DNA of 64,000 nt from the IMG/VR virus record IMGVR_UViG_3300030061_003724, positions 17,319 through 81,318 of that record. One strand, written 5' to 3'. This DNA comes from a virus. Made by a program: the position numbers and the translations under genes. The notes under the pieces are model-generated. The model was given only the letters and a program-made list of their open reading frames with translations. It was not told the origin of the DNA and did not search any database. This document shows positions 57,565-64,000 of the stretch, piece by piece (the first letter of the stretch is position 1; each line of letters begins with the position of its first letter).

Positions 57565-59461
57565 AGGACTTTAGTTGAGATTCATTAAGTAATGAAGTAT
57601 CGTCCTTATCATCTTCAAATACTAATTGTTTTTTATTTAATTTTTTAAAAAGATCTTTATTCTTCATTAATGTTACTTTAGGGCTTTCAAATTCTCTAAG
57701 ACCTGGTCTTCCATCACCATCATTTTTATCTGTGTCTTTCATTCGTTTTACACCTAAAGGATCTTTTCCAAAATTATTATCTTGTTTTCCTCTACTACTA
57801 ATTGAATCTACTGGACGACCTAATTTAGGATCATCTTTAGCATAACCATCTGGCACATTTGCTGGATCTGATTGTGTTCTACCTAATCCATATAATGAAG
57901 CTAAATCATGAGGTGTACCATATGACTTACCAGTTGATACTGGGTCATTACCTTCTGCAGCAATTTGTTCATTTCTGAATTTACGTTTAGCATCTTCTCT
58001 AACTAAATCTCTATATTCATCATATTGGTCTTCACTAAAGTGATAAACATTATGATAAATCCAATCTGAAGGTACTAATCCTTGTTCTAATAATGAACCT
58101 GCTAATTCTGATTTTGATTTAAGTAGTTCTACTTTTTCTTGTTCGAATATAATTGACGGAGTAGTCATTGATAATTCGAAATTAGTTAATGTTTCATCTG
58201 TATAACCTTGAGTATATAAATGAACTAATGCTATTTTATTTAATTCTGATAGTACAATTCTTTGAATTCTATCAATTGTACGAGCGAATCTAATATCTTC
58301 AGCAGCTAATGTTGCTTTACCTTCTGTTGTTTCATCATATCCTAAAAATGCTTTAGGAATTTTAAGTGCTGCAAATAATTTATCTCTTAAATATTCTACA
58401 TCTTGAATACCATCATATGATAAACCTGGGGTAGTATCTATTTTAGTTGCACTATCATTACCTCTAACTGGTATATAGAAATCTTCTAACATGTTTTGCA
58501 TGTTATATTTTAAATTATATTCTCCAGTTCTTTCATCCATCATAGGAGTACGTTTCATGTTTGAAATAGTTTTCTGCATAAATGCTTCTATTTCATTTGG
58601 AGGTATAGAACCAACATTTACATAAAATACTCTTTTTTCTGGTGCACGAGCAATTCTATGAATTAACATCGCGTCTTCCATTAATGTATATTGTTTAAAC
58701 AATTTTCTAGCTGGTTCAATATAAGATCTACCATAAGGGAGGAAATTAACATCACCTACCATTCTAAAGTGAGCCATTTCATAATTGTCATAAGTAATAC
58801 CTCCTGTATCTTGATCAGGATTATTATTCATATTTGGCACATTATAGTAACCGTAAGAACCACCAGCAAAACCATCTGGATTCCATCTATATTTTACTTC
58901 AGCTGGGTTATCAGGATTAAACCCTTCCATTCTTTCAATATGATAAGCAGTATAAGGTATTACATTATAAACACCAAATTTTTCGGCAATTTCCATTTTT
59001 AAGAAAAAATCACCATACTTACACATTTGACGTATCCACATCCATAAATTAAATTCTACATTTAATACGTCATAAAATAAGTTATATAATATTTTTTGTA
59101 TGTCTTCGTTTGAACTTCTAATTTGAAGTACTTCACCCATATCATTTTTAAGTGTTGATTCATCAGCTATAATATCTAATGCAGAAGCAATAATTGCATC
59201 TGTATCCATTAAATCATATTCTGAGTATAATTGTGTTCTTAAGTATTGATAATTAAGGTTAAATTGTGCACCATATAAAGATGAAGGTGCTGTTGAATAA
59301 ACTCTATTAAATCTATCTACTAATGAATTTGTGGCATATTCTCCACTTGCTTGAATATGTCCTGAGTCGATTGTTTTTATTTGATTTCCACCAACGTTTC
59401 TAATAACAACGTCTGTTGAAAATAATCTTTGTAATCTTGAAAATATGCTTGTATTAGCCAT
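57563..59461 (-). CDS. 20: Portal protein (T4 gp20-like)
   Basis: A 632-aa portal. Typical stretches are YDLMDTDAIIASALDIIADE, WMWIRQMCKYGDFFLKMEIA, RKLFKQYTLMEDAMLIHRIA and RAPEKRVFYVNVGSIP, followed by PKAFLGYDETTEGKATLAAE. It forms the dodecameric vertex through which the terminase pumps DNA. T4 gp20 is 524 aa; the extra 100 residues are a hydrophilic C-terminal tail (GRTQSDPANVPDGYAK onward). Late-type motif 17 nt upstream. Confidence 0.96.
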   Translation of the reverse strand: MANTSIFSRLQRLFSTDVVIRNVGGNQIKTIDSGHIQASGEYATNSLVDRFNRVYSTAPSSLYGAQFNLNYQYLRTQLYSEYDLMDTDAIIASALDIIADESTLKNDMGEVLQIRSSNEDIQKILYNLFYDVLNVEFNLWMWIRQMCKYGDFFLKMEIAEKFGVYNVIPYTAYHIERMEGFNPDNPAEVKYRWNPDGFAGGSYGYYNVPNMNNNPDQDTGGITYDNYEMAHFRMVGDVNFLPYGRSYIEPARKLFKQYTLMEDAMLIHRIARAPEKRVFYVNVGSIPPNEIEAFMQKTISNMKRTPMMDERTGEYNLKYNMQNMLEDFYIPVRGNDSATKIDTTPGLSYDGIQDVEYLRDKLFAALKIPKAFLGYDETTEGKATLAAEDIRFARTIDRIQRIVLSELNKIALVHLYTQGYTDETLTNFELSMTTPSIIFEQEKVELLKSKSELAGSLLEQGLVPSDWIYHNVYHFSEDQYDEYRDLVREDAKRKFRNEQIAAEGNDPVSTGKSYGTPHDLASLYGLGRTQSDPANVPDGYAKDDPKLGRPVDSISSRGKQDNNFGKDPLGVKRMKDTDKNDGDGRPGLREFESPKVTLMKNKDLFKKLNKKQLVFEDDKDDTSLLNESQLKS

Positions 59462-59478
59462 TTTGTATATAGTTATTG

Positions 59479-59489
59479 TTATAAATATT
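59479..59489 (-). promoter_or_regulatory. Late-type promoter motif AATATTTATAA
   Basis: Minus-strand AATATTTATAA followed by CAATAAC, 17 nt before the portal ATG at 59461. Confidence 0.6.
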
Positions 59490-59491
59490 AA

Positions 59492-61066
59492 TTATAAGAG
59501 CCAATTAATGTTTTCTTTACCATGTTCTGTGTCAATGTTATAAGGATTACGTACTTGTTGTTTTCCTCCATAACTTCCTTGATATGGTGTTCTATTAACT
59601 GACATATTATTTAACGAATTTTTCGTTATTTCTATTCCTCTTTGTCTAAATTTTAATGCTGTGTCTCTAATGTACATAGCTATCCCAAAAGCCATTACTA
59701 AATCATCATTATAACCTGATTGTGCTTCTGGTCTACCGTTTCTCCAAATAAAAGTTTTCATTTCTTCTATTAATCTTTTAGATTGAAATGTAACACCTTT
59801 ATCGCTTAAATATTCTTGAAATTTACCTACAACCATAGGTCTAGTTCTTGATGACATTGTAAACCCAGGAACCATTTTAGATGTATCTTGATATTTATCA
59901 AAATATGAATTTACATTGTTGGATTCTGTTTTTTGAGAATAATATAAATTTGTATATTGTCTATCAATACAAACCTGAATTGTAGCCCATCCTATATTTG
60001 CATTTTCTACTACTAATAATGCTTCATTATATTCTGTAGCTAAACCTACTAATAAATGACCATATTCTTTAGTACCTATTTGTCCTTTATATTCAGCTAC
60101 TTGTACATTGTTTGCAACATCAATTACATGACATGCAGAATAATCTTTACCATCACCTCTAGATACATCAGCTACTACCATATAATCTCTAGTATAATCA
60201 GGTGATTCCCAAACCCATAAATTTTGATCTGCTCCTCTTCTTTCCAATGGATCTTTTATATATGTTTTTTCATAATATTCAATATACTCAGGATAGAATA
60301 CAATGTCACCGGATGTTGAAAAATCACAATCACATTCCTGAGCTGCCATTCTAGGATCACCTAATAATTCATCTTGTCTTTTTCTCCATGCCTCATCTCT
60401 ATCAGGGTGTACAAACCAAGGTAATTTAATAGGTAAAAATTCATTTTCACCTCCTTCGGCTCTAGTCCATGTTTGATGGAACCAATTACCAGTACCATAA
60501 GGTGTACTTAATGCTATACAACCACCTCCAGTTGCTAGTGTTTGTTGAGCTGAAGCCCAAATCTCTCCAATATTATCAATAAAAGCAGCCTCATCAATTA
60601 GTAGTAAAGATACTGCTTCTGATCTACCAGCATCACTACTTGCGGATGTTGCTTTAATTTGGGACCCATTTGAAAGTCGTAAATTTAATTTGTTGTTTTC
60701 AGCTGCATCAATTTTAAGCCATGAAGGTAAATTTTCATACATGAATTTTACCTTTGTAACCATGTTTTTAGCTGTTTCTTGCTTTGTAGCAATACATAAA
60801 ATATTTTTATCTTTATGGAAAGTCATTAACCATAAAGAATAACCAGCACCTAATGTTGATATACCTAACTGTCTAGATTTTAGTACTATACTATAAGGAT
60901 TATCTCTAAATAATTTTAATACTTTTTGTTGGAATGGATATAAATTAAACTGGATACGTCCTCTTTGTGGGTGCTGAATATAGCAGTATTTTTTCATAAA
61001 ATGTACAGGATCTTTTGCACATTTTAGATATTCTTGTCTTATTACTTTCTTTAAATCTCCAGCCAT
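59492..61066 (-). CDS. 17: Terminase large subunit (T4 gp17-like)
   Basis: A 524-aa packaging motor. The ATPase domain has Walker A KSRQLGIST (residues 63-71) and Walker B LLLIDEAAF (D158, E159). The C-terminal RNase H-fold nuclease shows YMVVADVSRGDGKDYSACHV, LLVVENANIGWATI and YNDDLVMAFGIAMY with the metal-binding aspartates. T4 gp17 is 610 aa. It cuts concatemers and pumps DNA through the portal encoded next to it. The small terminase gene (gp16) was not recognised. Confidence 0.97.
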   Translation of the reverse strand: MAGDLKKVIRQEYLKCAKDPVHFMKKYCYIQHPQRGRIQFNLYPFQQKVLKLFRDNPYSIVLKSRQLGISTLGAGYSLWLMTFHKDKNILCIATKQETAKNMVTKVKFMYENLPSWLKIDAAENNKLNLRLSNGSQIKATSASSDAGRSEAVSLLLIDEAAFIDNIGEIWASAQQTLATGGGCIALSTPYGTGNWFHQTWTRAEGGENEFLPIKLPWFVHPDRDEAWRKRQDELLGDPRMAAQECDCDFSTSGDIVFYPEYIEYYEKTYIKDPLERRGADQNLWVWESPDYTRDYMVVADVSRGDGKDYSACHVIDVANNVQVAEYKGQIGTKEYGHLLVGLATEYNEALLVVENANIGWATIQVCIDRQYTNLYYSQKTESNNVNSYFDKYQDTSKMVPGFTMSSRTRPMVVGKFQEYLSDKGVTFQSKRLIEEMKTFIWRNGRPEAQSGYNDDLVMAFGIAMYIRDTALKFRQRGIEITKNSLNNMSVNRTPYQGSYGGKQQVRNPYNIDTEHGKENINWLL

Positions 61067-61067
61067 A

Positions 61068-61472
61068 TTATTTTGCTAGTATTAAAATACCCGCGGCAAC
61101 TAAAATTCCAGCTCCGGTTGTTAATTTAGTCTTTACTTTTTGTTTTTTTAAGTCTGCCTGTAATCTATCTGATAATTGTTTAGATAATGATAATTGGTCT
61201 GTTTGGGTATTCATTATACTCTCAAAATTTGTAACCCTTTCATTTAAATTTAATATAACACTATCCTTAAAAACTATCTTAGTTTCTAATAATTTAATTT
61301 TTTGTTCTACTAATGATAGTTCTTCTTTAGCCCCATCACCAGTTATTAAGTCTTTAATTACTAGACGAGCTATCGGTTTTTGCAATTGAATCGAGGTACT
61401 GTCTGTAGCGCTCTGTGAAAAACTGCTCAAGCTCATTGTCATTAAAATTATCAACAGAATTAACTTTTTCAT
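61068..61472 (-). CDS. Exported coiled-coil protein with C-terminal anchor, spanin-like partner
   Basis: A 134-aa protein with a signal peptide (MKKLILLIILMTMSLSSFSQ), a periplasmic coiled coil (about 45-105, LSLVEQKIKLLETKIVFKDS) and a C-terminal hydrophobic segment (GAGILVAAGILILAK). No lipobox cysteine is present. Its first 119 nt overlap, in a different frame, the 3' end of the gene at 61354-61737. The overlap plus coiled coils recalls Rz/Rz1 spanin pairs, although a C-terminal anchor is not the usual outer spanin design. Confidence 0.7.
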   Translation of the reverse strand: MKKLILLIILMTMSLSSFSQSATDSTSIQLQKPIARLVIKDLITGDGAKEELSLVEQKIKLLETKIVFKDSVILNLNERVTNFESIMNTQTDQLSLSKQLSDRLQADLKKQKVKTKLTTGAGILVAAGILILAK

Positions 61473-61737
61473 TTACTTTAACTTTTAATGTGACAATCTT
61501 TTTATCTTGTGTTATAATTTCTTTGTCTAATTTAACAATCTCTTGATTTAAAGTATCTATTTTAAATACTAAATCATCATTTATGCTATGTAGAGAATCA
61601 ACTTTAGCTTCTAAAGCTTCAATTTTAATGTTGTAATCCTCAACATACTTTTCATTCCCTAAAAATACAAAATAAATTAGGGTACCTAGTAAAAGAACAA
61701 TTATGCTATAGGAGATTATCCTTTCTTTAGACGACAT
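61354..61737 (-). CDS. Membrane-anchored periplasmic coiled-coil protein, inner spanin-like
   Basis: A 127-aa protein with an N-terminal membrane segment (IISYSIIVLLLGTLIYFVFL, about residues 7-26) and a long coiled coil (KIEALEAKVDSLHSINDDLV onward to about 95). N-in topology with a periplasmic coiled coil is the design of inner-membrane spanins such as Rz. It overlaps the downstream gene by 119 nt out of frame and the upstream gene by 11 nt. Lysis function is inferred from architecture only. Confidence 0.7.
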   Translation of the reverse strand: MSSKERIISYSIIVLLLGTLIYFVFLGNEKYVEDYNIKIEALEAKVDSLHSINDDLVFKIDTLNQEIVKLDKEIITQDKKIVTLKVKVNEKVNSVDNFNDNELEQFFTERYRQYLDSIAKTDSSSSN

Positions 61738-62122
61738 CTTTTTCTAATTTAGCAACTAAAGCTTCTTTATCTCTTTTGTCTTTAGTTTTAACTTTTAATT
61801 GAGCTAGTATAGTTTCTTTATCAGCACCTTTTGCTTTACTATAGTCTCTAGCTAAAGTTCTCATTTCTGCTTCCAAATCTTTTAAATCTTGAACTGCTAA
61901 ATCTAATTTTTTAAATTTACCTCTAGCTGCTTTAGCACCTTTAACTGCATCCTTATCATCTTCATCACTATCAACTTCTTCAATTCCAAGTTCTTTAGAT
62001 TTATCGGCAATACGATCTATCGTAGCTTCAATATCATCAAGTTCATCTTTAGATGGCACTTCTTCACTGAGGGTTTCGATAATATTTTCTCTTATAAATG
62101 ATTTTAATTCAGACTTTTTCAT
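61727..62122 (-). CDS. Helical protein of T4-like head/assembly type, 131 aa
   Basis: Begins MKKSELKSFIRENIIETLSE, an opening common to many small proteins near head genes in T4-like marine phages. The rest is a charged helix-rich chain (LDLAVQDLKDLEAEMRTLAR) with a DSDEDDKD acidic stretch. A late-type motif lies 16 nt upstream. Function unknown. Confidence 0.7.
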   Translation of the reverse strand: MKKSELKSFIRENIIETLSEEVPSKDELDDIEATIDRIADKSKELGIEEVDSDEDDKDAVKGAKAARGKFKKLDLAVQDLKDLEAEMRTLARDYSKAKGADKETILAQLKVKTKDKRDKEALVAKLEKDVV

Positions 62123-62138
62123 TATATAATATTTTTTA

Positions 62139-62149
62139 TTATAAATATA
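62139..62149 (-). promoter_or_regulatory. Late-type promoter motif TATATTTATAA
   Basis: Minus-strand TATATTTATAA followed by TAAAAAATA, 16 nt before the ATG at 62122. It heads the late transcript that includes the spanin-like pair and terminase. Confidence 0.6.
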
Positions 62150-62680
62150 TTAAAATTCTATAACATTCAACATCTGTTCGATTCGTTCCTCTGTACTACC
62201 TTTTATTGTTTCAATATTGTCAACCATATGACCATATTTTCTAATTAAACTTACAATAGAAAAATCAATTATATCTCTATAATGCTCATCTGTTTCTCTT
62301 ACCCCATTGTCTTCAATAGGAATGCCGTCAGGAGAAATATAAAAAATATAATCATACTCTCTAATAAATTCCTTTGCATAACTTTCAAAAATTTCTTTAT
62401 CATAATGCCCGATTGATTTTGCATTCATAGTAAACGCCATAACATCAAATATTGTTCTATCTGTAATGATATCTTCATTCATTAACTCAGCACATCTTTC
62501 TGCTAGAAATACTGTTTGTCCTTTTAATGTTGAATCTGTATTTAATGGAATACCTAAATCATTTAAATATTTACTACGTTCTGTAGCAAATTTATAATTT
62601 TTAAATTCAGGTAATTCTTGTAACGCTTTTACTAATGTAGTTTTACCTACACTCATTGTACCACATAAACCTATTTTCAT
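62150..62680 (-). CDS. P-loop kinase, NadR-type (AAA_28-like)
   Basis: A 176-aa P-loop protein with Walker A GTMSVGKTTL (residues 7-16), the FATERSKYLNDLG segment, the FLAERCAELMNEDIITDRTI lid/Walker B region with D74, and YDYIFYISPDGIPIEDNGVR. This pattern resembles the ribosylnicotinamide kinase domain of NadR. It lies 1 nt after an adenylyl/cytidylyltransferase gene; in NadR the two activities sit in one protein. An NAD-salvage role is plausible; other nucleoside or nucleotide kinase roles remain possible. Confidence 0.78.
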   Translation of the reverse strand: MKIGLCGTMSVGKTTLVKALQELPEFKNYKFATERSKYLNDLGIPLNTDSTLKGQTVFLAERCAELMNEDIITDRTIFDVMAFTMNAKSIGHYDKEIFESYAKEFIREYDYIFYISPDGIPIEDNGVRETDEHYRDIIDFSIVSLIRKYGHMVDNIETIKGSTEERIEQMLNVIEF

Positions 62681-62681
62681 A

Positions 62682-63104
62682 TTATTTATTTAATAACCAA
62701 CTACTTGATTGTATTTTATCACCTAATCCATCTATCAATGTAATGCCTAATTCATTACAAATCACGCTTTCTGGAATACTTTCATTATTTTGATCTCCTC
62801 CATTAGCAAAGAATAAATCATATTCATCATTAAATTGATAGTGTATTGATTTTAATGATTCCACAACCGTCCTATCTTTATCTAAAGACAATATACATCT
62901 ATCTACTACTGTTAATTCAGTAACTATTAAACATCTTTCATCTTCATTTTGAAATTCTTTAGAACCTTTTAATTCCCTTTGTTTATCATTATTAACTAAA
63001 ACCCAAAGTTCTCCTCCTAATGATTTAGCATTATGAAAGTATTCTATATGTCCTTTATGTAAAGGATTAAAATAACCACTTACTATAACTGCTTTTTTCT
63101 TCAT
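62682..63104 (-). CDS. Cytidylyl/adenylyltransferase family protein
   Basis: A 140-aa nucleotidyltransferase with the HxGH active site in GYFNPLHKGHIEYFHNAKSL (H16, H19), VNNDKQRELKG, ERCLIVTELTVVDRCILSLD, FFANGGDQ and the C-terminal IQSSSW motif that contacts the triphosphate. The pattern is closest to RfaE/HldE-domain or glycerol-phosphate cytidylyltransferase types, and more distantly to NMN adenylyltransferases. It shares one base with the gene upstream and is 1 nt from the NadR-like kinase. Confidence 0.85.
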   Translation of the reverse strand: MKKKAVIVSGYFNPLHKGHIEYFHNAKSLGGELWVLVNNDKQRELKGSKEFQNEDERCLIVTELTVVDRCILSLDKDRTVVESLKSIHYQFNDEYDLFFANGGDQNNESIPESVICNELGITLIDGLGDKIQSSSWLLNK

Positions 63105-63361
63105 TAATTTCTATGGTTTTGTCCTTTAGGTGCTGGTTGTTTATACCAAGGAAGCCCCGTTTGATTTCTAATTGCTTCTTTATGAGCATCTTTAGTATAT
63201 TGGATACCATAAAGATAATATTCTGCTTTTTTCTCATTACCTTCTGGAATTAAAGCAGGACCATCCCAGTTATGTAATTTATTATCCCAAATATAAGCTA
63301 TTGTACCATCAGCTTTTTTTAGTCTTTGGCTTTTAGGCCATTCATCATATTTATTTTCCAT
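63104..63361 (-). CDS. Small phage protein with a GPA motif, 85 aa
   Basis: From the ATG at 63361 (MENKYDEWPKSQRLKKADGT), chosen because a promoter TATATT ends 6 nt before it; an ATG at 63367 would begin inside the promoter spacing. The segment LHNWDGPALIPEGNEKKAEY resembles the 'LHxxDGPAxx' repeat found in MORN-like phage proteins. The end is basic (QPAPKGQNHRN). Function unknown. Confidence 0.7.
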   Translation of the reverse strand: MENKYDEWPKSQRLKKADGTIAYIWDNKLHNWDGPALIPEGNEKKAEYYLYGIQYTKDAHKEAIRNQTGLPWYKQPAPKGQNHRN

Positions 63362-63367
63362 ATTCAT

Positions 63368-63396
63368 AATATACGTAATTTATTTTAGTTTTCCAA
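63368..63396 (-). promoter_or_regulatory. Promoter, TTG-N20-TATATT class, 6 nt from start codon
   Basis: TTG (63396-63394), 20 nt ending in TACG, then TATATT (63373-63368), then 6 nt to the ATG at 63361. The arrangement predicts a leaderless mRNA for the 85-aa, transferase and kinase genes. Confidence 0.65.
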
Positions 63397-64000
63397 GATT
63401 TTTTCAGCAACAAGTGTACCATGGGCCCCTGATACCGAAATCCCTCTTGCTGACAACGCATCACCAACAAAGTGCACATCAGGGAATTTAGTTAAGGATA
63501 GATCTGAATAATTAACTAATGGTTCAGGAGCTAGGTATTTTACCTCAGGTACATAGATTCCCCAATCGTCTTTCAACGTAGGAAATACTAATTTCATATC
63601 ATTGATAAAATCATCAATATATTTAAAATATCCTTGAAATGCATCTTTAACTACATCTAAATTTTCTATTTTAGTAGCTGATACATCTACTCCTTCTGAT
63701 GTGATTGAGGGTTCTCTACTAGGACTGTAGAATAAACCTGTACTATTTTCTTGAACTTTACCTACTAATTCTCTAGCCCATTTAAATGGTTTATCAATAC
63801 CTCTAATTTCCATCAAAATACCAAAGTTGGTCATATCATTTCTAAATGACTCATCTTTTTTAGCGTGACCATTATAACTGTGATCACCATAAGTTTCTTC
63901 TACTGCTACATATGCAGCATTATTATTTGTACAGAATGATCTTAAACTAACATTATCCATCTTTCTATACAACTTAAAATCATAAGCAATATCAATTAAT
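63385..64000 (-). CDS. FAD-dependent oxidoreductase, C-terminal part (runs off window)
   Basis: The frame is open from 63385 to the window edge, so the gene continues beyond 64000 and no start is visible. The C-terminus PDVHFVGDALSARGISVSGA followed by HGTLVAEKIL is the typical FAD-binding end of amine oxidase or dehydrogenase-type flavoproteins (GD...G.....G..AA..I). Upstream parts (YVAVEETYGDHSYNGHAKKD and KPFKWARELVGKVQENSTG) are not diagnostic. The N-terminal Rossmann GxGxxG must lie outside the window. The substrate is unknown. Confidence 0.7.
   Translation of the reverse strand, partial: LIDIAYDFKLYRKMDNVSLRSFCTNNNAAYVAVEETYGDHSYNGHAKKDESFRNDMTNFGILMEIRGIDKPFKWARELVGKVQENSTGLFYSPSREPSITSEGVDVSATKIENLDVVKDAFQGYFKYIDDFINDMKLVFPTLKDDWGIYVPEVKYLAPEPLVNYSDLSLTKFPDVHFVGDALSARGISVSGAHGTLVAEKILEN

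Noticed and set aside
20965-62149. T4-style TATAAATA late promoters in the coding direction
   Set aside because: The recurring element before virion genes reads ATATTTATAA on the coding strand; TATAAATA appears only on the opposite strand at these sites.

Overview
The window reads as part of the genome of a lytic T4-like tailed phage (contractile tail) that probably infects a member of the Bacteroidota. Almost every supported gene lies on the minus strand, the DNA is strongly AT-rich, and genes are packed with 1-20 nt overlaps (ATGA, TAATG, TAATATG joints). T4 core genes are recognisable: clamp, clamp loader, DNA polymerase, helicase, RNase H, UvsX, gp32, NrdA/NrdB, tail tube and sheath, neck proteins, capsid, scaffold, prohead protease, portal and terminase. 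The host assignment rests on three things: exported proteins and lipoproteins of Bacteroidota style, near absence of Shine-Dalgarno sequences, and promoters of the form TTG-N20-TATATT, which match the Bacteroidota -33/-7 pattern.

Layout from high to low coordinates, the direction of transcription. 64000-61068: a partial FAD oxidoreductase, a nucleotidyltransferase/kinase pair, and a spanin-like overlapping gene pair. 61066-33778: the virion module (terminase, portal, head proteins, protease, scaffold, major capsid protein, neck, sheath, tube, a gp26-like chaperone candidate, tape measure, baseplate with an M15-type peptidase). 33741-26623: replication, recombination and ribonucleotide reduction, with a second, family A-like polymerase and a GH16-like lipoprotein lodged between nrdB and nrdA. 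23539-18050: an envelope and lysis-like cassette with an outer-membrane barrel, lipoprotein, small membrane proteins and a DUF5675 protein. 17381-10275: a 7-deazaguanine module (dpdA, queC, queD, queE, folE) with three tRNA genes, thioredoxin, a phosphoribosyltransferase and a MazG-like pyrophosphohydrolase. 10130-5254: a split family B DNA polymerase with two genes inserted between its halves, a radical SAM protein and the sliding clamp. 5244-1: two small metal-binding proteins, an Hsp20-GroES-GroEL chaperone set and the clamp loader.

The strongest story is DNA modification. FolE, QueD, QueE and QueC form a full GTP-to-preQ0 route, and a DpdA-like transglycosylase lies beside them, so the phage probably replaces some guanines in its DNA with a 7-deazaguanine. 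Other unusual points are the split polymerase coexisting with a family A-like polymerase, two separable promoter classes (TTG-N20-CGTATATT for early or middle genes, some placed for leaderless mRNA; and ATATTTATAA just upstream of virion genes, the reverse complement of the T4 late motif), a T7 slippery run at the end of the chaperone-like gene before the tape measure, and a tRNA with about 69 extra nt in its anticodon loop.

No integrase, transposase, insertion sequence or CRISPR array was seen. All assignments come from reading motifs; no database search was run.
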